A stretch of 64,000 bases of DNA from NCBI RefSeq assembly GCF_002858925.1, contig NZ_PJRS01000033.1, positions 1-64,000 of the forward strand, given 5' to 3'. The stretch is from Caulobacter zeae (lineage in GTDB: Bacteria; Pseudomonadota; Alphaproteobacteria; Caulobacterales; Caulobacteraceae). The translations under genes and the position numbers were made by a program. This document shows, one piece after another, positions 17,589 to 24,862 of the stretch (the stretch's first letter is position 1; every line of letters starts with the position of its first letter). The notes below the pieces were generated by a model. It worked only from the letters and a program-made list of their open reading frames with translations. It had not been told where the DNA came from and ran no database searches.

Positions 17589-18155
17589 CTAGCGCGCCGG
17601 GGCCGGTCCCAGCGTCTTGCCCATCCGCGCCAGCGGCACGTCATAGCCCTTGGAGGTCGGCGCGGTGAAAGGCTCGATCAGCGTGTAGCCGCAGGCCTCG
17701 TACAGCGGCACGCCGCCCATGGTCGCGGCCATCTCGGCGCGGGTGAAGCCCTCGCCGGCCGCCGCCTGCTCGCAGGCCGCCAGGATCATCCGGCCCACGC
17801 CTTTGCGCACGTGGTCGGGGTGGGTGTACATCGCCCGCACCCGGGCGGCGTCGCGCGCCGGGTCCAGCATGGCTGCGTCGCGGCCGGCCGAATGATCGCC
17901 GCCGAACAGGGTGGCGCGCCGGCTCCAGCCGCCGCAGCCGGCGATCTCGCCCCCGTCTTCGTTCGAAAAATCCTCGACCACGAAATAGGTGCCGTCGGCG
18001 ATCAACTGGCTGTCCAGGCCCATGACCTCGAACGAGGCCTCCACGCCCTCCGGCGGCAGGAACGGCGTCAGCAGCTCGGCGATCGCCGCGTTCATCAACG
18101 CCGTCAGGACGGGGATGTCTTCCGGCTTGGCCAGACGCAGGGTCAGATCGCTCAT
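17589..18155 (-). CDS. GNAT-family N-acetyltransferase
   Basis: 188 residues with a GNAT core: the acetyl-CoA loop is VRAMYTHPDHVRKGVGRMIL (V-x-P-x-x-R/G pattern), followed by ACEQAAAGEGF and the beta-bulge region VPLYEACGYTLIE. It transfers an acetyl group to a small molecule or protein amine. The ATG at 18155 begins the conserved SDLTLRLAKPEDIPVL. It is divergent from the cytochrome gene. Substrate unknown. Confidence 0.85.
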   Translation of the reverse strand: MSDLTLRLAKPEDIPVLTALMNAAIAELLTPFLPPEGVEASFEVMGLDSQLIADGTYFVVEDFSNEDGGEIAGCGGWSRRATLFGGDHSAGRDAAMLDPARDAARVRAMYTHPDHVRKGVGRMILAACEQAAAGEGFTRAEMAATMGGVPLYEACGYTLIEPFTAPTSKGYDVPLARMGKTLGPAPAR

Positions 18156-18285
18156 GTGACCGACATAGCCCCCTGGCGCATGGGCGCAAGACCGTCCTTC
18201 CCCCGCGAGCGCTATCTCCTGGCGGGCGGCCTCGGCTAACCTGCTCTCGACGGAGCCGACGCCGTCGAGTCGCCGAGAAGACCTG

Positions 18286-18648
18286 ATGTTTCGCAACACC
18301 GCTTTCACCGCCCTGGTCCTGGCCGGGGCCTTCCTGCCGGCCGCCTCGGCCCTGGCCGCGCCGCCTGGCCAGACGCTCTACGCCGACAACTGCGCCGCCT
18401 GCCACCAGGTGAGCGGCAAGGGCGTCAAGGGCGCCTATCCGACCCTGGCCGGCGCGCCCCTGGTCCAGGGCGACGCCAAGCCCCTGCTGAGCATCGTGCT
18501 GAACGGCAAGAACGAGATGCCCGGCTTCAGGGACGACCTTTCCGACGCCGACCTCGCCGACCTGCTAACCTATGTGCGCACCGCGTGGGGCAACAAGGGC
18601 AAGGCCGTCACCCCAGCCGAGGTCGCCGCCGCGCGTCGGCGTAAATAG
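18286..18648 (+). CDS. Small periplasmic class I cytochrome c
   Basis: 120 residues. A signal peptide (MFRNTAFTALVLAGAF ending ALAAPP) is followed by a monohaem cytochrome domain: haem attachment CAACH at about residue 38, and the Met ligand in EMPGF near residue 81. A basic tail (AAARRRK) ends the protein. It presumably shuttles electrons in the periplasm. No oxidase or dehydrogenase partner is adjacent. Confidence 0.9.
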   Translation: MFRNTAFTALVLAGAFLPAASALAAPPGQTLYADNCAACHQVSGKGVKGAYPTLAGAPLVQGDAKPLLSIVLNGKNEMPGFRDDLSDADLADLLTYVRTAWGNKGKAVTPAEVAAARRRK

Positions 18649-18687
18649 CCGCGCGGCCGCCCGAGAACTTTTTTCGGGAAGAAGTGA

Positions 18688-18724
18688 TGACAACGTTGTC
18701 ACGAGCGACGGAAGCCGCTATACA
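18688..18724 (+). promoter_or_regulatory. Sigma-70 promoter with an overlapping LacI-type palindrome, driving the small RNA
   Basis: TTGTCA (18696-18701) and TATACA (18719-18724) are separated by exactly 17 bases, a strong housekeeping promoter by alphaproteobacterial standards. The -35 is embedded in the perfect 14-bp palindrome TGACAACGTTGTCA (18688-18701), whose central CG is typical of LacI-family operators. Transcription would start near 18731. No LacI-family gene is in the window. Confidence 0.65.
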
Positions 18725-18730
18725 GGTCCT

Positions 18731-18798
18731 GCCCTTCCTGGGCGTTTCCTCCCAATTCACTGGGCCGCCTTCTTCTCCTGGAGGGCGGCTTTTCTTTT
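18731..18798 (+). ncRNA. Candidate trans-acting small RNA with CU-rich (anti-Shine-Dalgarno) loops, mmgR/suhB-like
   Basis: The promoter at 18696-18724 would start a 68-base RNA. It has a 5' hairpin GCCC-TTCCT-GGGC (18731-18743), a single-stranded GTTTCCTCCC segment (18744-18753), and a terminator stem GCCGCC (18764-18769) with GGCGGC (18784-18789), extended by G-U pairs to a TCTCCT loop, followed by TTTTCTTTT. CCTCC and CTCCT in unpaired positions can pair with ribosome-binding sites. From memory the UUUCCUCCC segment resembles the alphaproteobacterial mmgR/suhB (alpha-r8) sRNA family; that assignment is inference. There is no open reading frame in it. Confidence 0.65.
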
Positions 18799-18806
18799 GC
18801 CCGCGA

Positions 18807-19181
18807 TCAGGCCGTCCGGACCTTGCCGTCCTCGACGATCACCGGCCAGAGCGTCAGCCGCCCGCCCGCGCACGGCCCGCCCAGGCAGGCGCCGTCTTCC
18901 ACGGCGAACACCGCCCCATGCCACGAGCAGGCGATCATGCCGCCGTCCGGCGTCAGGTACTGGTCCAGCTGCTGCGCCAGCGGCAGGCCCGCGTGCGGGC
19001 AGCGGTCGACATAGCCGAACACCGCCTCGCCCCGCCGCACCACGAAGCCGTGGAAGCGGTTCTCGCCGATCTGCAGCACGTAGTTGCGCGCCGCACCGTC
19101 GGCGATCAGGTCAAGCGGGCCGAGATTGATCCCGGCCCGCGTCGACCAGACGCGTCCAACCGCTGCGACCTCGTCCGTCAA
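18807..19181 (-). CDS. Rieske [2Fe-2S] ferredoxin-like protein in the tyrosine catabolic operon
   Basis: 124 residues. CPHAG and CSWHGAVF give the C-x-H...C-x2-H ligands of a Rieske cluster. It is a soluble ferredoxin-type domain without a membrane anchor or oxygenase domain. Translation probably starts at TTG 19181, which overlaps the fumarylacetoacetase stop by four bases (TTGA); no ATG or GTG fits the start of the domain. The coupling argues that it acts with the tyrosine pathway, perhaps as an electron carrier, but its partner is not evident. Confidence 0.83.
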   Translation of the reverse strand: MTDEVAAVGRVWSTRAGINLGPLDLIADGAARNYVLQIGENRFHGFVVRRGEAVFGYVDRCPHAGLPLAQQLDQYLTPDGGMIACSWHGAVFAVEDGACLGGPCAGGRLTLWPVIVEDGKVRTA

Positions 19182-20182
19182 ACCCGCTCGACCGTCTGCT
19201 CGATGGCGCCGAAGATGGTGTGGCCCTTGGCGTCCTTCATCTCGATGCGGACCGTGTCGTCGCCCAGCAGGAACGGCGTCTGGGGCGCGCCGTGCAGGAT
19301 GGTCTCGACGGTGCGCACCTCGGCCAGGCACGAGTAGCCCAGCCCGCCCTGCGCGATCGGCTTGCCCGGACCGCCGTCGGCGTCGCGGTTCGAAACCGTG
19401 CCCGAGCCGACGATGGTGCCGGCCGACAAGGCCCGGGTCTTGGCCGCGTGGGCCACCAGGGTCCCGAAGTCGAAGGTCATGTCGACCCCGGCGTCAGCGC
19501 GGCCGAAGTCCTTGCCGTTGAGTTCGATCAGCAGCGCGCCGTGCAACTTGCCGTCTTTCCAGCCCGCTAGGGCCTCGGGCGACACCGCCACCGGCGAAAA
19601 GGCGCTGGCCGGCTTGGACTGCACGAAGCCGAAGCCCTTGGCCAATTCGCCCGGGATCAGGTTGCGCAGGGAGACGTCGTTGCACAGCATGACCAGACGG
19701 ATGGCCTCCAGGGCCTCCTCGCGGCTGGCGCCCAGCGGCACGTCGCCGACGATCACCGCCACCTCGCCCTCCAGGTCGCAGCCCCAGGCCGCGTCGGCCA
19801 GGGGAATGGTGTCGCGGGGAGCCAGGAAACCGTCCGACGCGCCCTGGTACATCAAGGGATCGGTCCAGAAACTGTCGGGCATCTCGGCGCCGCGCGCCTT
19901 GCGCACCAGCTGCACGTGATTGACGTAGGCGCTGCCGTCCACCCACTGATAGGCGCGCGGCAGCGGGCTCAGCGCATCATGCTCGTGAAAGCGCTCCTTG
20001 GGCACGCCGCCGTGCTCGAGGCTCTCGGCCAGCCCGCGCAGCAAGGGCTCACAGCGCTCCCAGTCGTCGAGCGCGGCCTGCAGTGTCGGCGCGATCGTCC
20101 CGGCGTCGGTGCACCAGGCCACGTCGTTCGACACCACGACCAGCCGGCCGTCGCGGCCGCCCTTCAGAGACGCGAGCTTCAT
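19178..20182 (-). CDS. Fumarylacetoacetate hydrolase (fumarylacetoacetase)
   Basis: 334 residues. The last step of tyrosine breakdown: fumarylacetoacetate to fumarate and acetoacetate, in the cytoplasm. The two-domain short bacterial form is seen, with an N-terminal cap (MKLASLKGGRDGRLVVVS) and a FAH catalytic domain with the metal-binding DLEGEVAVIVGD and NDVSLRNLIPGE, and the glycine-rich GTIVGSGTVSN. AGAGGAAG precedes the ATG at 20182. It is downstream of hmgA by 25 bases and overlaps the Rieske gene. Confidence 0.92.
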   Translation of the reverse strand: MKLASLKGGRDGRLVVVSNDVAWCTDAGTIAPTLQAALDDWERCEPLLRGLAESLEHGGVPKERFHEHDALSPLPRAYQWVDGSAYVNHVQLVRKARGAEMPDSFWTDPLMYQGASDGFLAPRDTIPLADAAWGCDLEGEVAVIVGDVPLGASREEALEAIRLVMLCNDVSLRNLIPGELAKGFGFVQSKPASAFSPVAVSPEALAGWKDGKLHGALLIELNGKDFGRADAGVDMTFDFGTLVAHAAKTRALSAGTIVGSGTVSNRDADGGPGKPIAQGGLGYSCLAEVRTVETILHGAPQTPFLLGDDTVRIEMKDAKGHTIFGAIEQTVERV

Positions 20183-20207
20183 TCGGCGCTTCCTCTTCTT
20201 GTTCTGG

Positions 20208-21485
20208 TTACGGCAGGCGGGCCTTGGGGAACCCGTCCCAGCACGCATCATAGTCGGCCTGAAGCGCGCGATGCTCCAGCGCGAACTTCGTAGGGGCGAT
20301 CACCCAGCGGCTCTCGAACATGAAGGCCAGGGTGTTGTCGATCTTGTGCGGGCCAAGCTCGGCCTCAGTGGCCTTGCGATGGCTGGCCACGTCCGGCCCG
20401 TGATCGCTCATGCAGTTGTGCAAGGACGCGCCGCCGGGGGCGAAGCCGCCCTCCTTGGCGTCGTAGGCGCCGTGCACCAGCCCCATGAACTCGCTCATCA
20501 CATTGCGGTGGAACCAGGGCGGACGGAAAGTGTGCTCGGCCACCATCCAGCGTGGCGGGAAGATCACGAAGTCCACGTTCGCCGTCCCCGGCGTGTCGCT
20601 GGGCGAGGTCAGCACCGTGAAGATCGACGGATCGGGATGGTCGTAGCTGACCGTGTTGATGGTGTTGAACCGCGCCAGGTCATAGCGGTACGGCGCGAGG
20701 TTGCCGTGCCAGGCCACCACGTCCAGCGGGCTGTGATCCCACTGCGCGCTCCACAGCTTGCCCTGGAACTTCTGGATTACCTGCGTCGGCGCATCGACAT
20801 CCTCGAAGGCCGCGACGGGGGTCTCGAAATCGCGCGGATTGGCCAGGCCGTTGGAGCCGATTGGCCCCAGTTCCGGCAGGCGCAAGGCCGCCCCGTAGTT
20901 CTCGCAGACATAGCCGCGCGAGGGCCCGTCGACTTCGACGCGGAAGCGCACGCCGCGCGGGATCACCGCGATGTGGCCGGGACCAGCCTTCAGGCGGCCC
21001 ATCTCGGTCACCAGGGTCAGCACGCCCTGCTGCGGCACGATCAGGAGCTCGCCATCGGCGTCGTAGAACACCCGATCCTTCATCGAGGCGTTGGCCAGAT
21101 ACAGGTGCACGCCCATGCCGGCCTGTGCCGCCACGTCGCCATTGCCGGCCAGCGTCATCAGGCCGTCGACGAAGTCGGTCGGCTCTGCGGGAATTTCGAT
21201 CGGGCTCCAGCGCAGGCGGTTGGGCGTGACCGGCCCGTCGAAAACGCTGCTCAGGCGCGGTTGCTCATACAGCACGTAAGGCCCGTGCCCGGCGCTGGGC
21301 CGCAGGCGGTAAAGCCAGCTCCTGCGATTCTCGTGCCGGGGCGCGGTGAAGGCCGTACCCGACAGTTGCTCGGCATAGAGGCCGAACGGCACGTGCTGCG
21401 GCGAGTTCTGTCCCACCGGCAAGGCGCCGGTCACGGCCTCGGTGGCGAAGTGGGCGCCGAAGCCGGTCTGGTAGCGGAGGTCCAT
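20208..21485 (-). CDS. hmgA: Homogentisate 1,2-dioxygenase
   Basis: 425 residues, close to the usual 430. It opens the ring of homogentisate with O2 to give maleylacetoacetate, using Fe(II). The family is clear from [29 protein letters not shown], the cupin-like [15 protein letters not shown] (with H-x5-Y), [20 protein letters not shown] (iron-ligand His region) and [15 protein letters not shown]. It lies between hpd and the fumarylacetoacetase, with a family B repeat in the gap to hpd. Loss of this enzyme typically causes brown pyomelanin from homogentisate. Confidence 0.96.
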   Translation of the reverse strand: MDLRYQTGFGAHFATEAVTGALPVGQNSPQHVPFGLYAEQLSGTAFTAPRHENRRSWLYRLRPSAGHGPYVLYEQPRLSSVFDGPVTPNRLRWSPIEIPAEPTDFVDGLMTLAGNGDVAAQAGMGVHLYLANASMKDRVFYDADGELLIVPQQGVLTLVTEMGRLKAGPGHIAVIPRGVRFRVEVDGPSRGYVCENYGAALRLPELGPIGSNGLANPRDFETPVAAFEDVDAPTQVIQKFQGKLWSAQWDHSPLDVVAWHGNLAPYRYDLARFNTINTVSYDHPDPSIFTVLTSPSDTPGTANVDFVIFPPRWMVAEHTFRPPWFHRNVMSEFMGLVHGAYDAKEGGFAPGGASLHNCMSDHGPDVASHRKATEAELGPHKIDNTLAFMFESRWVIAPTKFALEHRALQADYDACWDGFPKARLP

Positions 21486-21520
21486 GGTTGGGTCCTTGGA
21501 TCGTTCAGCGCGGAGCGATC

Positions 21521-21606
21521 GTCCTCGCCCTTCGACAGGCTCAGGGTGAGGACGAATGCAGGTCTCGCAGTAAACACCTCATCCTGAGCTTGTCGAAGGA
21601 GAGGTG
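21521..21606. repeat. Intergenic inverted repeat, family B copy 1
   Basis: Arms CCTTCGACAGGCTCAGG (from 21528) and CCTGAGCTTGTCGAAGG (to 21599) are inverted around about 40 unrelated bases. The same arms recur at 29543-29636 and 56966-57056. This copy separates hpd and hmgA inside an operon, so it would be transcribed and could form a long hairpin in the mRNA. Confidence 0.85.
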
Positions 21607-21613
21607 TGGGCCC

Positions 21614-22675
21614 TCAGGCGTCGACGGTGATCACGCCGCGGCGGATCTGGTCCAGCTCGATGCTCTCGAACAGGGCCTGGAAGTTGCCGTTGCCGAAGCC
21701 CTCGTTGCCCTTGCGCTGGATGATCTCGAAGAAGATCGGACCGAACAGGTTCTCGGTGAAGATCTGCAGCAGCAGGCCCTCGTCGCCGACATTGCCGTCG
21801 ATGAGGATGCGGTTCTTACGCAGGCGCTCCAGGTCCTCGCCGTGGCCGGGCACGCGCTTGTCGACCAGCTCGTAATAGGTCTCGATGGTGTCCTGAAGTT
21901 TGACGCCACGGGCGCGCAGGCGCTCGACGGTGTCGTAGATATTCTCCGTCGTCAGGGCCAGGTGCTGGATCCCCTCGCCGTTGTACTGGCGAATGAACTC
22001 CTCGATCTGGCTCTTGTCGTCCTGGCTTTCGTTCAGCGGGATGCGGATGGCCTTGTCGGGCGCGATCATCGCCTGGCTGAACAGGCCCGTGGCTTGGCCC
22101 TTGATGTCGAAGTACTTCTGCTCCTCGAAGCCAAAGACCTGGTTGTAGAAGGTCGACCAGGTGCGCATCTGGCCGCGCTTGACGTTGTGGGTCAGGTGGT
22201 CGAGCAAATCGAGGCCCACCGAATTGGCGGCTTCGGCCTCGGCCGCGCCGGGAACGGCGGTCCAGGCGTCGTAGATGCTGCCCTCGCCTTCGACGAGATA
22301 GAGCAAGCTGCCGCCGATGCCTTCCAGCACCTTTGCGTCCGCGCCCAGCACCGAGCGCGAGGCGTCAGCGGCCGTCGCCCCGCGCGCCAGCGCCTCTTCG
22401 AAAGCCTGGTCTGCGTTGTCGACGCGGAAGGCCATGCCGTTGGCCGACGGGCCATGGGCGGCGCGGAAGTCGGCGACCTGGCCGGCGGCTTCTTCGTTGA
22501 CCAGCAGGTTGATGCGGCCCTGCTTGTAGCGGGTCACGGCCTTGGTCGGATGGGTGCTGGCGGGCACGAAGCCCAGTTGCTCGATGATCGCCTTCATCGC
22601 CGCCGGATCAGGGCTGGTGAATTCGACGAACTCGAAGCCATTCAGGCCGAGGGGGTTGTCGGACGTGACGGGCAT
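21614..22675 (-). CDS. hpd: 4-hydroxyphenylpyruvate dioxygenase
   Basis: 353 residues. It converts 4-hydroxyphenylpyruvate to homogentisate. Two vicinal-oxygen-chelate domains are present; the second carries the 2-His-1-Glu iron site: the His of DHLTHNV, the His of IQHLALTT and the Glu of FFEIIQRKG. NPLGLNGFEFVEF at the N terminus is typical of the bacterial enzyme. It is 30 bases downstream of the aminotransferase gene, so product flow and gene order agree. Confidence 0.96.
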   Translation of the reverse strand: MPVTSDNPLGLNGFEFVEFTSPDPAAMKAIIEQLGFVPASTHPTKAVTRYKQGRINLLVNEEAAGQVADFRAAHGPSANGMAFRVDNADQAFEEALARGATAADASRSVLGADAKVLEGIGGSLLYLVEGEGSIYDAWTAVPGAAEAEAANSVGLDLLDHLTHNVKRGQMRTWSTFYNQVFGFEEQKYFDIKGQATGLFSQAMIAPDKAIRIPLNESQDDKSQIEEFIRQYNGEGIQHLALTTENIYDTVERLRARGVKLQDTIETYYELVDKRVPGHGEDLERLRKNRILIDGNVGDEGLLLQIFTENLFGPIFFEIIQRKGNEGFGNGNFQALFESIELDQIRRGVITVDA

Positions 22676-22705
22676 GCGGGCCTCCCTAAGGCTCGTGATG
22701 TTCTC

Positions 22706-23818
22706 TTACGGAACCAGCGCGGCCGGCAGGCCGGCGATCAGGCGGTCGTTGTCGGCCGGTCGGCCGATGGTGATGCGCACCCAGCCGCCCTTCACGGGCG
22801 TCGGGCGCACGATGAGCCCTTCGTGCAACAAACGCATGGCGGTGGCTTCGGGGCCAGCCGGCGTGCGCAGGAAGACGAAATTGGCTTCCGAGCGGGTGTA
22901 TTCGACGCCCATCTCGTCCAGCGCCGCCTCGACGCGGGCGCGCTCGGACAGGGTCAGGGCGACGGTCGAGGCCAGGTGCTCGCGGTCCTCCCAGGCGGCC
23001 AGGGCGGCGGCCTGGCTGACGGCGGTGACGTTGAACGGCGGGCGCAGGCGGTCGAGATAGGCGATCAGCTCTTCCGAGGAGGCGATGCCGTAGCCCACCC
23101 GCATGCCGGCCAGGCCATAGGCCTTGGAGAAAGTGCGCGCGGCGATCCACGGGCCGCCCCAGGCCTCCAGCACGGCCAGCATGTCGTAGGCCTCGTAGTA
23201 TTCGCGATAGGCCTCGTCGACGAACACCAGGGTGGTCTTCGGGGTCGCGGCCAGCACCATCTCGACGGCTTCCTTCGACAGGGCGTTGCCGGTCGGGTTG
23301 TTGGGGGTGCAGAGGATCAGCAGCTTGGGCCCCTTGGCCGCCGCGGCGGCCACGGCGGGGACGTCGAGGTCGAAATTGGCCAGGCGCGGCACATCGACGA
23401 TCGCCGCCTCGGCGCAGCGGGCGAAGATGTCGTAGGCCGGGAAGGTCGGCGAGGAGAGCAGGATCGTATCGCCCGGCGCCAGCACGGCGCGGAACACGTA
23501 GTCGATCAGGGCTTCGGAGCCCGGCGACACCACCAGACGGCCCGCGGGCACGCCCAGGCGCTGGCCGATGGCGGCGCGCAGGGTCTCGCAATAGGGGTCG
23601 GGATAGATCTGCGGCTCGGCCACGGCGGCCATCACCGCGTCGGCGACCCTGGGGCTGGCGCCCAGCAGGTTCTCGTTGCTGGCCAGCTTGGCGAAGTCCG
23701 ACAGGCCCGTGCGGCGACCGGCCTCGGCTAGGGTCATGCCGGCCTTGTACGCCACGACGCCGTCGAGGGCGGCGCGCATCGGCGCGGCGGCTTGAGGCTT
23801 GCGATCGAGAACCAGCAT
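22706..23818 (-). CDS. HisC-type aminotransferase, probably the aromatic (tyrosine) aminotransferase of the operon
   Basis: 370 residues, fold type I PLP enzyme of the histidinol-phosphate aminotransferase family: SNENLLG, SPGSEALIDYVFR (phosphate cup), CTPNNPTGNA, DEAYREYY and the PLP lysine in FSKAYGLAGMRVGY. The family also contains aromatic aminotransferases. Its place at the head of an operon with hpd, hmgA and fumarylacetoacetase makes tyrosine to 4-hydroxyphenylpyruvate the likely reaction; a histidine-biosynthesis role is less likely here. The ATG at 23818 starts MLVLDRKPQ. Confidence 0.85.
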   Translation of the reverse strand: MLVLDRKPQAAAPMRAALDGVVAYKAGMTLAEAGRRTGLSDFAKLASNENLLGASPRVADAVMAAVAEPQIYPDPYCETLRAAIGQRLGVPAGRLVVSPGSEALIDYVFRAVLAPGDTILLSSPTFPAYDIFARCAEAAIVDVPRLANFDLDVPAVAAAAAKGPKLLILCTPNNPTGNALSKEAVEMVLAATPKTTLVFVDEAYREYYEAYDMLAVLEAWGGPWIAARTFSKAYGLAGMRVGYGIASSEELIAYLDRLRPPFNVTAVSQAAALAAWEDREHLASTVALTLSERARVEAALDEMGVEYTRSEANFVFLRTPAGPEATAMRLLHEGLIVRPTPVKGGWVRITIGRPADNDRLIAGLPAALVP

Positions 23819-23910
23819 GACGGCCGCTCCGGGAGTCGGGGATACGGACGTCAGGATAGGTCGGGTGCAGAGACGCGTTGTGGCGATGATGACCGACCTT
23901 AACGCTCTAC

Positions 23911-23927
23911 GGGTCATTTTATGACCC
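23911..23927 (-). promoter_or_regulatory. Candidate Lrp/AsnC operator upstream of the tyrosine operon
   Basis: GGGTCATTTTATGACCC is a perfect palindrome (arms GGGTCAT/ATGACCC, spacer TTT) located 93-109 bases before the aminotransferase start. AT-rich centre and flanking dyad fit Lrp/AsnC sites, and the regulator gene lies just upstream at 24106-24576. The pairing of the two is inference. Confidence 0.55.
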
Positions 23928-23965
23928 AAATCCCGCCAATCCGACAGACGGCCCGCCGTTAGGAA

Positions 23966-24095
23966 ACCTCCCTCTGTGTGGGGGGGGAGGCCGAAGGCCG
24001 GCGGGAGGAGATTTTCAGTTTCCGCGATGCTGGAAGGCTCGCAGTCACGCCCCCCACCGATCGCTACGCGATCGCCTCCCCCCACAGGGGGAGGC
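23966..24095. repeat. Intergenic palindromic repeat, family A copy 3
   Basis: Left arm with CCTCCCTCTG-GGGGGGGAGG and GGCCGAAGGCC, right arm with GATCGCTACGCGATC and CCTCCCCCCACAGGGGGAGG. It lies between the Lrp/AsnC regulator and the operon it probably controls, both on the minus strand, so it is not confined to convergent gene ends. Confidence 0.8.
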
Positions 24096-24105
24096 TCCTT
24101 ACCCC

Positions 24106-24576
24106 CTACTCCAGATAGTCCAGCGGCAGGGCCGTGGAGTCCTTGATCGTCTCCAGCACGAAGCTCGACTGGATGTCCTTGACCGCCGGCATCTTCAGCA
24201 GGCGCTTCATCGTGAACTCGGCATAGGCGTCGAGGTTGGGCGCCACCACCCGCAGCAGGTAGTCGTAGCTGCCGGTCATGGCGTGGCAGCCCACCACCAG
24301 GGGCTCACGCAGGATCGCCTCCTTGAAGGCCTCGGCGGCGGCTTCGTTGTGACGGTCGACGGCGACCTCGACATAGGCCAGCAGGTCGAGTTTCGCCTTT
24401 CGCCGGTCCAGCAGCGCCACATAGCCGCTGATCAGGCCCGCGGCCTCCAGCTGCTTGACGCGGCGCAGGCACGGGCTGGGCGACAGCCCCACCCTATCGG
24501 CCAGCTCCACATTGGTGACCCCGCTGTCGCGTTGCAGGACGTCGAGGATCTTCTTGTCGGTGCGAGTGAGCTTCAT
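24106..24576 (-). CDS. Lrp/AsnC-family transcriptional regulator
   Basis: 156 residues: an N-terminal helix-turn-helix (VTNVELADRVGLSPSPCLRRVKQLEAAGLI) quoted by its core LSPSPCLRRVKQLE, and a C-terminal RAM ligand domain (VVGCHAMTGSYDYLLRVV). Such proteins form octamers that respond to amino acids. It lies directly upstream of, and in the same direction as, the tyrosine catabolic operon, so a tyrosine- or phenylalanine-responsive role is likely. Two family A repeats flank it. Confidence 0.92.
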   Translation of the reverse strand: MKLTRTDKKILDVLQRDSGVTNVELADRVGLSPSPCLRRVKQLEAAGLISGYVALLDRRKAKLDLLAYVEVAVDRHNEAAAEAFKEAILREPLVVGCHAMTGSYDYLLRVVAPNLDAYAEFTMKRLLKMPAVKDIQSSFVLETIKDSTALPLDYLE

Positions 24577-24630
24577 CGTGACCGGATCGGGTGATTTGCC
24601 GGCAGTATATGACGACTTGGCTCTGCAATC

Positions 24631-24770
24631 CTCCCCCAGAAGGGGGAGGCGGCCTTGCTCCTCCCCCGAGAAACGGGGAGGTGGCGCGCTGCGAATACGC
24701 AGCGTGACGGAGGGGGCGCGTGACAGAGCTCCGGGCTTGAACTCGCCCCCTCCCCCGCAAGCGGGGGAGG
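24631..24770. repeat. Intergenic palindromic repeat, family A copy 4 (divergent, compound)
   Basis: CCTCCCCCAGAAGGGGGAGG, then CTCCTCCCCCGAGAAACGGGGAGG, and about 70 bases later CTCCCCCGCAAGCGGGGGAGG. It is a three-hairpin variant of the family. It fills most of the gap between the Lrp/AsnC gene and the end of ftsZ; nothing else is seen in that 286-base gap except the ftsZ terminator. Confidence 0.75.
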
Positions 24771-24808
24771 ATAAAAAGCAAAACGCCCGGGACCAGAGGG
24801 ACCCGGGC
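24771..24808 (-). terminator. Rho-independent terminator of ftsZ
   Basis: Read on the minus strand, GCCCGGG (24808-24802) and CCCGGGC (24791-24785) pair across a 10-base loop that itself can add pairs, followed by GTTTTGCTTTTT (24784-24771 region). It is 55-90 bases after the ftsZ stop. Confidence 0.85.
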
Positions 24809-24862
24809 GCTTCGACTTACGCGGTACGCTTACTGTTACGCTTACTGGTACTAACTCGGTGT

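Noticed and set aside
21488-23731. Long plus-strand open frame opposite hpd and the aminotransferase
   Set aside because: Same high-GC antisense effect; both minus-strand genes are unambiguous enzymes with intact catalytic motifs.
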